Part shown: positions 53,965 to 63,149 of the stretch, piece by piece
Layout of the letters: every line of letters starts with the position of its first letter
How positions within the stretch are numbered: position 1 is the stretch's first letter
From: JBFXJF01 sp050175155
Lineage (GTDB): Bacteria > Bacillota > Bacilli > Tepidibacillales > Tepidibacillaceae
Assembly: GCA_050175155.1 (NCBI GenBank)
Contig: JBFXJF010000004.1
Location: 1-64,000, forward strand
Length of the DNA: 64,000 bases
Direction of reading: 5' to 3'
Notes under the pieces: model-generated
What the model was told of the DNA's origin: nothing
Databases searched by the model: none
Seen by the model: only the letters and a program-made list of their open reading frames with translations
Position numbers and translations under genes: made by a program

Positions 53965-55146
53965 TTAGTAAGCTTTTTCTAATATGTTCATTACATCTTC
54001 ATAACTAACTTCCTTAGGATTAAAAATAATTGCCCCATCGTTAATTGCAGTTAATGCTATTTGAGCAAAATCCTCTTTTTTAACACCAACATCTCTTAAT
54101 CTATTTGGGAGATTCGCTTCTTTATTAAGAAAACTATTATACTCTCGAATAATTTCAATTAATTTTGAAGCTCTATTTTCTTTAGGTGTAACTGCATAAA
54201 TATCAGCACCAGCGATAGGAAGTAATAACTCTGCATAAAAATTCGCAATAACATCCAGATTATATTCCATTCCATGCGGTAACAATATTGCCATAGCATC
54301 TCCATGAGGCACATGACAAACTCCACCTAGAGAGTGCCCAATTGCATGAACAATTCCAACCATAGAATTTGAAAATGAGACGCCTGCCATAAGTGATGCA
54401 TTAGCCATAGCTAATCTAGCCTCTTCATCTTTACCATCTTTGATAACTTTAGGTAAATACTCTCTAATTAGATTTATTGCTGCTAATGCGTACGCATCAC
54501 TTAAAGGATTCTTTTGGATACAAGTATAAGCCTCTATTGCATGTACAAGGGCATCCATACCAGTAGAGGCAGTTATCTTTGGTGGCAATGAGATAGTCAT
54601 TCTAGGATCCAGTACGGCAACATTCGGAAGTAAATTATAAGAAACAAACTCCATCTTAACATCTTTATCTGGATTAGCTATAACTGCCACTAAAGTAACT
54701 TCGGATCCAGTCCCTGCAGTTGTTGGCACTACAATAAATGGTTGTTGTTGTTTTGTTAGAATTTCCGCACCCATAAAGTTTAATATATCATCTGAACCTT
54801 CTGTGATAACAATATTTAAACCTTTTGCGGTATCAATAACAGAGCCTCCGCCAATAGCAATAATCGAGTCACAACTATTTTTTCTATATATAGCTGCAAT
54901 TTCATTTACTACTTTTACTGATGAGTCAGCAGGTATATCTTCATATACTGCTCCAATAATCACCTCTGAGCCTTTGAAGGCATTTAAAACTTGCTCAACA
55001 ATCCCTAGTTTTACTAACATTTCATTAGTTAGAATTATTGGCCTTTTAGCTCCTAAATTTTTTAACTCAAAAGGAATGTTTTCTAACGCTTTTTTACCTG
55101 ATAGTATTTTTACTGAATTTAAAAATTCATAATATGTTGGTATCAA
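53965..55146 (-). CDS. Iron-containing alcohol dehydrogenase
   Basis: A 393-residue type III dehydrogenase. The NAD(P) region holds IAIGGGSVIDTAKG (about 97-110), and the metal region contains DALVHAIEAY and HAIGHSLGGVCHVPHGDAMAILLPH, with the iron-binding His and Asp residues. Family members reduce aldehydes or oxidise alcohols such as ethanol, butanol or 1,3-propanediol; the substrate is not readable. The start is TTG behind AAGGAGAGG. It follows the SCP2-like gene by 23 bases, so the two are probably cotranscribed. Confidence 0.92.
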   Translation of the reverse strand: MIPTYYEFLNSVKILSGKKALENIPFELKNLGAKRPIILTNEMLVKLGIVEQVLNAFKGSEVIIGAVYEDIPADSSVKVVNEIAAIYRKNSCDSIIAIGGGSVIDTAKGLNIVITEGSDDILNFMGAEILTKQQQPFIVVPTTAGTGSEVTLVAVIANPDKDVKMEFVSYNLLPNVAVLDPRMTISLPPKITASTGMDALVHAIEAYTCIQKNPLSDAYALAAINLIREYLPKVIKDGKDEEARLAMANASLMAGVSFSNSMVGIVHAIGHSLGGVCHVPHGDAMAILLPHGMEYNLDVIANFYAELLLPIAGADIYAVTPKENRASKLIEIIREYNSFLNKEANLPNRLRDVGVKKEDFAQIALTAINDGAIIFNPKEVSYEDVMNILEKAY

Positions 55147-55169
55147 TCTAACCTCTCCTTACTATTATT

Positions 55170-55688
55170 TTATCTAACACCAAATAATGTAGCTTTATAG
55201 ATCTTAAATCTACTTGAAGTCTTATTAGGCGTGCTTTTTAGGATTTTTCTAGTAACAAATGGAGGAAAAAGATAGTCCTCAACAATATATATTACTCTAA
55301 CAAAAGACATCGCAAAACCTATGTCACCCTTTAATGTATACCTGTGTTCAGCAAATGCTTGGGCTATTCCGAGTTGTCCAGTTAGTACTAGCAAAGCTGC
55401 TTCAATATTTTTAAAATAAATTGCGAGGTCTGGATTTTCTACTTCCCTAACTCCTAATAAAATTAGCTTGCCATTTTCTTTTCTTATCGCAACAGACGGT
55501 CCAAAGTCATTTACCTTAAGCATGATAATAGAGTTATCATTCCAAGTAGTAACTTCTCTCTGGACATAGCTATCTAGGCTCGCAGACGCAATGATTGCCC
55601 TTCCTAAAAACCACATAACTATCTTAGCAACAAAGCTTTTAAATTGCTTACTCCCAGGGACTATTTCTTTATATGCACTATCTCCCAT
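55170..55688 (-). CDS. SCP2-like protein (tentative)
   Basis: A 172-residue soluble protein. The middle (about 55-125) shows the usual SCP2-like run of strands and helices, with SIIMLKVNDFGPSVAIRKENGKL, PDLAIYFKNIEAALLVLTGQ and YTLKGDIGFAMSFVRV, where the GD step resembles the end of a sterol-carrier domain. The match is by pattern only. It precedes an iron alcohol dehydrogenase; a role in presenting a lipophilic substrate would be a guess. AAGGGG sets the ATG. Confidence 0.6.
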   Translation of the reverse strand: MGDSAYKEIVPGSKQFKSFVAKIVMWFLGRAIIASASLDSYVQREVTTWNDNSIIMLKVNDFGPSVAIRKENGKLILLGVREVENPDLAIYFKNIEAALLVLTGQLGIAQAFAEHRYTLKGDIGFAMSFVRVIYIVEDYLFPPFVTRKILKSTPNKTSSRFKIYKATLFGVR

Positions 55689-55969
55689 TACCTAACCCCT
55701 TCCTGTTTATCTGATAATCCGCAATCTAGTAATCTAAGTATATCAATTTTTCAGCATTAAGCTATCTATAAATACTAGAAATAACCTCTATTTTGAGACC
55801 GTTAATGTAGATTGTTATTTAAGGAATTGTTTATTATTACTTCAATTATTTAAATAAATTTTTGTTTAATATTTTCATTTTACCTTATTTTTTTCTTTAT
55901 GTGTTACATTTTTCGACATTTTTTTCTTTTTTTTTATGTTATTGTAAATTATGTAAATTATGTTACTCT

Positions 55970-56042
55970 GAAAGGAGGAGAGAAAAATCTGAATATTTAT
56001 ACTAACTGGAGTATTTTAAAATTAATATTTAAAAGAAATTAA
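55970..56042 (+). promoter_or_regulatory. Leader with orphan Shine-Dalgarno (STAB-SD-like)
   Basis: GAAAGGAGG (55970-55978) lies about 85 bases before the ATG of the exported-protein gene and serves no ATG, GTG or TTG. It resembles the STAB-SD that protects cry3A mRNA. A CTG nine bases after it opens a 17-codon frame (55989-56042), which could be chance. The rest of the 375-base gap 55689-56063 is AT-rich with no other feature I can support. Confidence 0.45.
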
Positions 56043-56063
56043 AAAGAAGGAGTAGATAGAATT

Positions 56064-56894
56064 ATGAAGAAAAAGTTAGTAGTTTTATTTTTAATAGTTG
56101 CATTAATGACTGCAACTTCCTTATCTGCTATGGCAAAAGGAAAAGATTTTACAGATTTTGAAATTGAAGAAGTTTTATTCGAAGCAACGGAAATTACGGA
56201 TATAAATGAATTACAAAATAGAATGAAAAATAATATTAAAGATGATAAAGATCTAAAACCAGAGTTAAAAACTGAAGATAACTTAATAAGAAATGTACAA
56301 GATACAAATCAAAAATTAAAATCTGTAAAATTAAAAAATGGAGATATAATAGATTCTTATGTTTATACAGCCATCGTTACTGTATATGATGAAGAATATC
56401 CATCTCAAATTAGTCCTTTAGCTTTATACCCTTTACCAGGTAGTAATTCTAAATATGGATCAAGTGATGCAGCTTCTGTTAGTTATGAGATCAGAATCTA
56501 CTATAATTGGATTGGTAATGAATATATACCTAGTATCGAAAAATATATCGATCCTTTATCTTGTAAGACTACAATACTTAGTGCATCTGATAGCCAAATT
56601 TCCCTAACCTCAATGAAAGCATCAATCCAAGCGCATGGGGATACCTTTTATTATAATGGTTCAAATCTTCAGAGGATTCAACCATATATAACTTATAGTG
56701 ATGCTACAATACTTAATCCTAACGATACCTATAGAAATAATGTAAGTGCTTACGAAAATACAGTAAATTACTATTGGAGTAAGGAAGTAGCAGGAACAGG
56801 TATGTACGGAGGTATTCAATTAGACTATATAAGGATACCAACAGGTCAACCAGGAACATATACTGACACTTTCCTGCTTTTTGGTACTATTTAA
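56064..56894 (+). CDS. Secreted protein of unknown family
   Basis: A 276-residue exported protein. The signal peptide (about 1-24) ends LSAMAKG. Residues 28-100 are acidic and lysine-rich with coiled-coil-like spacing (ELQNRMKNNIKDDKDLKPELKTEDN). The C-terminal ~170 residues are rich in Tyr, Ser and beta-prone segments, such as VSYEIRIYYNWIGNEYIPSIEKY and YSKE-like VNYYWSKEVAGTGMYGGIQLDYIRIP. It has no cysteine pair or known catalytic motif that I can name. AGAAGGAG precedes the ATG. The long leader suggests high or regulated expression. Confidence 0.78.
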   Translation: MKKKLVVLFLIVALMTATSLSAMAKGKDFTDFEIEEVLFEATEITDINELQNRMKNNIKDDKDLKPELKTEDNLIRNVQDTNQKLKSVKLKNGDIIDSYVYTAIVTVYDEEYPSQISPLALYPLPGSNSKYGSSDAASVSYEIRIYYNWIGNEYIPSIEKYIDPLSCKTTILSASDSQISLTSMKASIQAHGDTFYYNGSNLQRIQPYITYSDATILNPNDTYRNNVSAYENTVNYYWSKEVAGTGMYGGIQLDYIRIPTGQPGTYTDTFLLFGTI

Positions 56895-56926
56895 TTTTTA
56901 TTAATTTCTAGAATTCAGTTAATTGT

Positions 56927-56970
56927 TTAGCCACTCTTGATAAGTAGATAGCTATATTCAGAGTGGCTAA
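56927..56970 (+). terminator. Hairpin after the secreted-protein gene
   Basis: Arms ttagccactct (56927-56937) and agagtggctaa (56960-56970) with a 22-base loop. No T-tract follows, so it may be partial attenuation before the next gene. Confidence 0.45.
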
Positions 56971-57012
56971 CGTATTATAACTATATATTACTAAATAAAA
57001 GGAGGTAAGGAA

Positions 57013-57471
57013 TTGAAAACAAAATCTTTGATTATTTGTATCTTATTTGTAGTTGCTATTGTCGCGATAACGATATACGTTGTTAATGACCAAAAAGTTG
57101 TGATGCCTTTAGATAGAATAAATAAACTAGACGCTGATATTGTTTATGAACTAGAAAATGAAAATTGGTATTCAAAGATTATAGTTGTTGATGACCCAGT
57201 AGAACTTGGAAGTACTAAATATTATACAAAACAGTATTTTTACTTAGAATATATTGGAGATAAAGACATATTTAAAGAAAATAAATCATTAATCTACACT
57301 TTTTCATTTGAAAACCGTAAGGTTATTTCTGGTGAAACTAATTTTACACGTGAATATATTGACCAGGGTTCTATAAATCATGGTGGTATGCTACATATAT
57401 ATCCTGATAAAGCTGCACTGGAAATAGATGTAGATGGTCAAGTAGAGACTTATGAGTTATTAAGACAGTAA
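57013..57471 (+). CDS. Membrane-anchored or exported protein, unknown
   Basis: A 152-residue protein with one N-terminal hydrophobic helix (about 5-24) and a soluble part of beta-rich appearance, rich in Tyr, Glu and Asp. I do not recognise a family. The start is TTG with AGGAGGTAAGG upstream. It is on the same strand as the secreted protein 118 bases before it, separated by a hairpin, and may belong to the same unit. No lipobox cysteine is present. Confidence 0.72.
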   Translation: MKTKSLIICILFVVAIVAITIYVVNDQKVVMPLDRINKLDADIVYELENENWYSKIIVVDDPVELGSTKYYTKQYFYLEYIGDKDIFKENKSLIYTFSFENRKVISGETNFTREYIDQGSINHGGMLHIYPDKAALEIDVDGQVETYELLRQ

Positions 57472-57567
57472 AAATACATGAATTATAGTTCGTAACATGT
57501 TCACCTTATCTGTTACCTTTCTATTAAAGGATAAATATGAAAAAGAGTAAATCCATTTAATTTTAAT

Positions 57568-57665
57568 TGACGGTATGTTAATATCTTAAGCCCTTCCTTT
57601 ACGCGTTGTAAGATATGCTTCAAAGGTTAAGTAAGAGAAGTGGCGTAGATATTAACATATCGTCA
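57568..57665. repeat. 98-base inverted-repeat element
   Basis: Arms of 19 bases (57568-57586 and 57647-57665) pair with a single G-T type mismatch around 60 bases of inner sequence without an open frame. It lies between the convergent ends of the exported-protein gene and ilvB. It may be a small mobile remnant or a structured RNA; no target duplication is clear. Confidence 0.65.
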
Positions 57666-57699
57666 TATGCTATGATTACCAAATATATTAAATAAAAAA

Positions 57700-57717
57700 A
57701 GACTTCATAAGAAGTCT
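57700..57717 (-). terminator. Terminator of the leu-ilv operon
   Basis: Arms agacttc and gaagtct around an ataa loop, with a run of T on the minus strand, 16 bases after the ilvB stop. Confidence 0.85.
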
Positions 57718-57732
57718 CTCTCCATAATTTAT

Positions 57733-59403
57733 TTATATTTCTTCGGTAATAATATTCTCCAACGCTTGCCCTGGTGGAACCATTGGTAAAACCTTTTCAT
57801 CAATATCTACAATAAAATCTATAACCACAGGACCTTTACTTTCTAAAGCCTTCTTGAGTACTATCTCAATATCCTCTTTTTTGGACACTCTATACCCAGT
57901 AGCCCCATACGCTTCTGCAAGTAAAACGAAGTCAGGACCCCTGTCCAGAGTAGTCTCAGAGAATCTTCCTCCGTAGAACATTTTTTGCCACTGTCTAACC
58001 ATTCCTAACGTCCCATTATTCATTATTGCTATAATTATCGGAACATTATAATAAACCGCTGTAGCTAGCTCATTACAATTCATTCTAAAACTACCATCAC
58101 CAGCAATGTTGAAAACTTGTTTATCAGGCATACCTATCTGTGCGCCAATAGCAGCTCCTGTTCCATAACCCATAGTTCCCAATCCACACGATGATATAAA
58201 CGTCCTTGGCTTCGTATATTTATAGAACTGGGCAGCCCATATTTGATTCTGTCCTACCTCAGTAGCAATTATTGCTTCACCGTTTGTCATGTCATATATT
58301 TTTTCTATAATATGTTGAGGTCTTAAAACATCGTCTTCTTTATATTTCAAAGGATGCTCTTTCTTTATCTGCATTATTTCTTCGTACCATTCACCCTTTT
58401 CCTTGCCCTCTATCATTTTATTTAATAATTGCAGTACTTCTTTAATATCACCTATTATATGATGGTGAGTTCTTATATTTTTATTTATCTCGGCAGGATC
58501 TATATCAATCTGTAATATTTGTGCATCTGGAGCGAAATGCTCAACATTACTAATTACACGATCACTAAATCTAACCCCTATTGCAATTAATAAGTCACAT
58601 TTGGTAACAGCAATATTAGAAGCCTTTGAGCCATGCATTCCTATCATTCCAGTAAATAAATCATCAGTTCCAGTAAATCCCCCTAATCCCATCATACTCG
58701 AGGAGACAGGTGCATTTATCTTCTTAACTAACTTAATTAATTCATCAGAAGCACCGGAAAATACAGTTCCTCCACCAGTATAGATAAAAGGTTTTTTGGA
58801 ATTCTTGATTAAATCTACAGCAATTTCAATATCTTCCTCGGTAATATCAGCAACTGCTCTTATTATCTCCCTAGGTTTCTCGTAAGTATACTCTGTTAAA
58901 TTAGCTGTAATATCTTTTGGAACATCTACTAATACAGGACCGGGTCTTCCTTCTTGTGCTATATAAAAGGCCCTTCTTATTATCCCAGCTAAATCTTTAA
59001 CGTCTTTAACAATAAAATTATGCTTTGTTATAGGCATAGTCACGCCTGCAATATCTACTTCCTGAAAACTATCTTTTCCCAGTAAAGAAATAGGAACATT
59101 ACCTGTTATGGCTACTAACGGAACAGAATCCATATAAGCAGTCGCAATTCCAGTAACTAAATTTGTTGCTCCAGGTCCAGATGTTGCTATACAAACTCCT
59201 ACCTTCCCTGTTGCACGAGAATAACCATCAGCTGCATGAGAAGCACCTTGCTCATGCGTAGTTAATATATTTTTTATCTCTGCCTTATGCTTGTGCAGTT
59301 CATCAAAAATATTTATTACTGTGCCGCCAGGAATACCAAAGACAGTATCAACACCTTGCTCCTTTAAACATTCTATAATGATTTCAGCTCCGTTAAGTTT
59401 CAT
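57733..59403 (-). CDS. ilvB: Acetolactate synthase large subunit
   Basis: A 556-residue TPP enzyme forming acetolactate or acetohydroxybutyrate in Val, Leu and Ile synthesis. The catalytic Glu is in LTTHEQGASHAADGYSRATG (about 47-66). The FAD-related middle domain has FTGMIGMHGSKASN, and the TPP-Mg motif is GDGSFRMNCNELATAVYYNVPIIIAIMNN. It is the last gene of the operon; no ilvN regulatory subunit lies next to it. GGGGG precedes the ATG. Confidence 0.94.
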   Translation of the reverse strand: MKLNGAEIIIECLKEQGVDTVFGIPGGTVINIFDELHKHKAEIKNILTTHEQGASHAADGYSRATGKVGVCIATSGPGATNLVTGIATAYMDSVPLVAITGNVPISLLGKDSFQEVDIAGVTMPITKHNFIVKDVKDLAGIIRRAFYIAQEGRPGPVLVDVPKDITANLTEYTYEKPREIIRAVADITEEDIEIAVDLIKNSKKPFIYTGGGTVFSGASDELIKLVKKINAPVSSSMMGLGGFTGTDDLFTGMIGMHGSKASNIAVTKCDLLIAIGVRFSDRVISNVEHFAPDAQILQIDIDPAEINKNIRTHHHIIGDIKEVLQLLNKMIEGKEKGEWYEEIMQIKKEHPLKYKEDDVLRPQHIIEKIYDMTNGEAIIATEVGQNQIWAAQFYKYTKPRTFISSCGLGTMGYGTGAAIGAQIGMPDKQVFNIAGDGSFRMNCNELATAVYYNVPIIIAIMNNGTLGMVRQWQKMFYGGRFSETTLDRGPDFVLLAEAYGATGYRVSKKEDIEIVLKKALESKGPVVIDFIVDIDEKVLPMVPPGQALENIITEEI

Positions 59404-59456
59404 ATTCCTATTTCCCCCTTTATCAAATTTTAATTAGTAAATTTTTTTGCCAGTAA

Positions 59457-61118
59457 TCATATTTTAAATACTGCCCCTGTACTTGCTGAGCTTACTAATT
59501 TTGCGTAGCGAGCCAAATAGCCCGTTTTCACCTTTGGTTCTGGTACATGCCAGTTTCTTCTTCTTTCAGCTAAAATCTCATCCGTAACCTCTAAATTAAT
59601 TGTTCCATTAATCATATCAATAGATATAATATCGCCATTTTCAACTAAAGCAATCGGGCCACCTTCAGCAGCTTCAGGAGAAACATGCCCAATCGATGCG
59701 CCTTTTGTCGCTCCACTAAACCTTCCGTCAGTTATCAAAGCCACATCTTTATCAAGCCCCATACCTGCTAAAGTAGAAGTCGCTGATAACATTTCTCTCA
59801 TTCCCGGACCACCTTTTGGTCCCTCATAACGAATTACAACTACTTCACCTTTATTTATTTGTCCAGACATAATTGCACTAAGAACTTCTTCTTCTGAATC
59901 AAACACTTTTGCAGGTCCTTTATGCTGTAACATTTCTTCTGCAACAGCAGAACGTTTGACAACAGAACCATCTGGTGCTAGATTTCCCTTCAAAACAGCT
60001 ATTCCACCTGTTACACTGTGTGGATTTTCGATATGTCTTATAATATTAGAATCTAGATTAATAGCATCTTTAATATTTTCCCCTATTGTTTTCCCAGTTA
60101 CTGTTATTAAATCCAAATTCAAAAGATTCTTATGTGATAATTCCTTCATTACCGCACTAACTCCACCTGCTTGATTTAAGTCAGTTATATGGTGATTACC
60201 AGCCGGGCTTAATTTACATAAATTTGGAGTTTTAGCACTTATTCCATTAGCTATGTCCAAATTCAAATCAACACCTGCTTCATATGCAATAGCAGGAAGA
60301 TGTAACATACTATTAGTACTACAGCCTAATGCCATATCTACAGTCAATGCATTAATAAATGCTTCCTTTGTCATAATATCCCTTGGTTTTATATCTTTCT
60401 CCAGCAGGTCCATAATAGTCATCCCTGCGTATTTGGCCAAACGAATCCTTTTAGCTAACACGGCTGGTATCGTTCCATTGCCGGGTAAGCCCATCCCTAT
60501 CGCTTCGGTTAAACAATTCATACTGTTTGCAGTAAACATTCCAGAACATGATCCACAACTAGGGCAAGCATTTTCCTCATATTCATTCAACTCACATTCA
60601 GTTGTCTTTCCTACTTGATACGAGCCAAGTGCTTCAAAAACCGTAGTTAAGCTAATATCTCTGCCATTAACATTACCTGGAAGCATTGGACCTCCGCTAA
60701 CAAATATAGTTGGTATATTAATTCTTGCCGCTGCCATTAACATCCCAGGGACTATCTTGTCACAGTTCGGAACCATAACTAGTGCATCGAATTTATGAGC
60801 TAAAGCCATAGCTTCAGTTGAATCTGCTATTAGCTCTCTAGTAACTAAAGAATATCTCATTCCGCTATGTCCCATAGCAATCCCATCGCAGACACCAATT
60901 GCTGGTATCTCAATTGGTGTACCACCTTTCATCCTAATGCCAGCTTTTACTGCATCAACGATTGTATCAAGATGAATATGTCCTGGTACTATCTCACTTT
61001 TAGCATTAACCACGCCTATTAAAGGTTGATTTATTTCTTCATCAGTATATCCCATTGACTTAAATAAAGACCGATGGGGAGCTCTTTCTAAACCTTTTTT
61101 AACATCATCACTTCTCAT
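59457..61118 (-). CDS. ilvD: Dihydroxy-acid dehydratase
   Basis: A 553-residue iron-sulfur enzyme that dehydrates dihydroxy-isovalerate and its homolog. Cysteines for the cluster are in MVPNCDKIVPG and CPSCGSCSGMFTANSMNCL. C-terminal marks are VVIRYEGPKGGPGMREML and LITDGRFSGATKGASIGHVSPEAAEGGPIA. AGGTGGTGAG sets the ATG, eleven bases after ilvE. The size is standard. Confidence 0.97.
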   Translation of the reverse strand: MRSDDVKKGLERAPHRSLFKSMGYTDEEINQPLIGVVNAKSEIVPGHIHLDTIVDAVKAGIRMKGGTPIEIPAIGVCDGIAMGHSGMRYSLVTRELIADSTEAMALAHKFDALVMVPNCDKIVPGMLMAAARINIPTIFVSGGPMLPGNVNGRDISLTTVFEALGSYQVGKTTECELNEYEENACPSCGSCSGMFTANSMNCLTEAIGMGLPGNGTIPAVLAKRIRLAKYAGMTIMDLLEKDIKPRDIMTKEAFINALTVDMALGCSTNSMLHLPAIAYEAGVDLNLDIANGISAKTPNLCKLSPAGNHHITDLNQAGGVSAVMKELSHKNLLNLDLITVTGKTIGENIKDAINLDSNIIRHIENPHSVTGGIAVLKGNLAPDGSVVKRSAVAEEMLQHKGPAKVFDSEEEVLSAIMSGQINKGEVVVIRYEGPKGGPGMREMLSATSTLAGMGLDKDVALITDGRFSGATKGASIGHVSPEAAEGGPIALVENGDIISIDMINGTINLEVTDEILAERRRNWHVPEPKVKTGYLARYAKLVSSASTGAVFKI

Positions 61119-61129
61119 ATTCTCACCAC

Positions 61130-62014
61130 CTAATATATTGGTTCACCGCTATTTTTCGTATATTCATGAAAAGCCGCAATCAATTTCTTAGTTATTGGCC
61201 CCACAGTACCATTTTCTCCAATAACTCTTTGGTCGACATTTGTTACTGGAATTACTTCTGCCGCAGTACCAGTTAAGAAACACTCGTCAGCGGTATAAAC
61301 ATTAAATAATGTAAATTCTTTCTCAACTACCTTATAATTCATTTCCTCAGCTAGATCTATAACAGTTCTACGCGTAATACCATCCAATATTCCTACATGA
61401 ATTGGAGGAGTATAGATAACCCCATTAGTAACAATAAAGATGTTATCGCCAGTGCATTCGGCAACTATCCCATCATGATTAAGCATTAATGCTTCAGGTA
61501 CTCCCGCTCTATTTGCTTCTATTCTTGCTAATATATTATTTAAATAGTTTAATGATTTTATTTGCGGATCAACTATCGTTGCCTTATTTCTTCTTTGGGT
61601 AGCAGTTATTATCGGCATACCCTTTTCATACATTTCTTCTGGGTAAATAGAAATTGTTGAAGCAATAATGAATATTGTTGGTTTATTACTATTTTTTGGA
61701 TTTAAACCTAAATTGCCAACGCCTCTTGTTATTACAGGACGAATATAGCCTTCTTTAACTTCATTTCTTCTACAAGTCTCTAGTATCGCTTCTTTGAATT
61801 CTTCCTTTGTTAAAGGAATATCTAACATTATTGCCTTAGCTGTATTAAAAATTCGATCAATATGCTCTTTACACTTGAAGACACGGCTATTGTAAACACG
61901 TATTCCTTCAAAAACACCATCACCATAAAGTATTCCTTGATCAAAAACAGAAACTTTAGCATTAGATTTAGTTACATATTCACCATTAAGATAAATAATT
62001 AATTCCTTAGTCAT
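61130..62014 (-). CDS. ilvE: Branched-chain amino acid aminotransferase
   Basis: A 294-residue fold-type IV PLP enzyme. Marks are IYLNGEYVTKSNAKVSVFDQGILYGDGVFEGIRVY, the PLP lysine in PQIKSLNYLNNILARIEA, and ECTGDNIFIV and CFLTGTAAEVIPV. It carries out the last step in Val, Leu and Ile formation. D-amino acid transaminase relatives are similar, but the operon context favours IlvE. It follows leuB by 27 bases. Confidence 0.92.
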   Translation of the reverse strand: MTKELIIYLNGEYVTKSNAKVSVFDQGILYGDGVFEGIRVYNSRVFKCKEHIDRIFNTAKAIMLDIPLTKEEFKEAILETCRRNEVKEGYIRPVITRGVGNLGLNPKNSNKPTIFIIASTISIYPEEMYEKGMPIITATQRRNKATIVDPQIKSLNYLNNILARIEANRAGVPEALMLNHDGIVAECTGDNIFIVTNGVIYTPPIHVGILDGITRRTVIDLAEEMNYKVVEKEFTLFNVYTADECFLTGTAAEVIPVTNVDQRVIGENGTVGPITKKLIAAFHEYTKNSGEPIY

Positions 62015-62041
62015 TTAATTCACTCCTACATTTGCAGTATA

Positions 62042-63112
62042 TTATAACTCATTAACAATTAACTGTCCCATTTCCTTTGTTCCTACTAACTTTTTACCTT
62101 CACTCATAATATCACCGGTTCTATAGTTTTGCTCAAGCACCTTATTTACAGCTTGTTCTATACATCTTGCTTCTTCTTCCAGATTAAAAGAATATCTAAA
62201 CATCATAGCTACTGATAGAATAGTTGCAATTGGGTTAGCCTTGTTTTGTCCTGCAATATCTGGTGCCGAACCATGTATAGGTTCATACATTCCTAATGAA
62301 CTATCTCCAATGCTTGCAGACGGCAACATTCCAATAGATCCCGTTATCATGCTAGCTTCATCTGATAAAATATCCCCAAACATATTCTCAGTCAAAATTA
62401 CATCGAATTGTTGCGGATTACGTACTAGTTGCATAGCTGCATTATCAACATATTGATGACTTAATTCGACCTCAGGATAATCCTTAGCAACTTTTTCAGT
62501 TACAGATCTCCAAAGTCGGGAAGTCTCCAATATATTTGCCTTATCAACGCTTACTAACCTTTTCTTTCTTTTTAGAGCTATATCAAAAGCTCTTCTTGCT
62601 ATTCGTTCTATTTCTAAAGTCGAATAAGACATGGTATCATAAGCCTCTTCGCCATTAACACCATTTTTTCTTCCTCGTTCACCAAAATATACCCCGCCTG
62701 TAAGTTCTCTAACAACCATAATATCTAACCCTTGACCAATTATTTCTGGTTTTAAAGGACAAGCATCAATAAGCGCTTGATAAAGTAAGGCCGGTCTTAA
62801 ATTAGCAAAGAGTCCTAATCCACTGCGCAATCCGAGTAAAGCCTTTTCTGGTCGGTCGTTACCACCTAAATGATCCCATTTAGGACCACCAACTGCTCCT
62901 AATAATACCGAGTCACTTTGCTTGCATATCTCCAAAGTTTCTTTAGGTAGTGGTTCTCCTGTTGCATCTATTGCACATCCACCCGCCATAACTTCTGTGC
63001 AGACAAATTCATGCCCGAATTTTTCCCCTATTTTCTCTAAAACTAAAACTGCTTGATCAATAATGTCTGGACCTATACCATCGCCCGGGATAGTTGCAAT
63101 ATTATATTTCAT
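62042..63112 (-). CDS. leuB: 3-Isopropylmalate dehydrogenase
   Basis: A 356-residue NAD enzyme of leucine synthesis. It has IATIPGDGIGPDIIDQAV at the start, LGAVGGPKWDH, LRSGLGLFANLRPALLY with substrate arginines, VRELTGGVYFG, and DNAAMQLVRNPQQFDVILTENMFGDILSDEASM with the metal aspartates. EPIHGSAPDIAGQNKANP is the NAD site. GGAGG sets the ATG. The enzyme is complete. Confidence 0.97.
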   Translation of the reverse strand: MKYNIATIPGDGIGPDIIDQAVLVLEKIGEKFGHEFVCTEVMAGGCAIDATGEPLPKETLEICKQSDSVLLGAVGGPKWDHLGGNDRPEKALLGLRSGLGLFANLRPALLYQALIDACPLKPEIIGQGLDIMVVRELTGGVYFGERGRKNGVNGEEAYDTMSYSTLEIERIARRAFDIALKRKKRLVSVDKANILETSRLWRSVTEKVAKDYPEVELSHQYVDNAAMQLVRNPQQFDVILTENMFGDILSDEASMITGSIGMLPSASIGDSSLGMYEPIHGSAPDIAGQNKANPIATILSVAMMFRYSFNLEEEARCIEQAVNKVLEQNYRTGDIMSEGKKLVGTKEMGQLIVNEL

Positions 63113-63149
63113 TGAATTACCTCCAACTCAGTCTATCAAGATTATTTAA

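Noticed and set aside
57568..57665. Integron attC site
   Set aside because: The arms do not carry the paired core-site sequences expected of attC, and no integrase or cassette is near.
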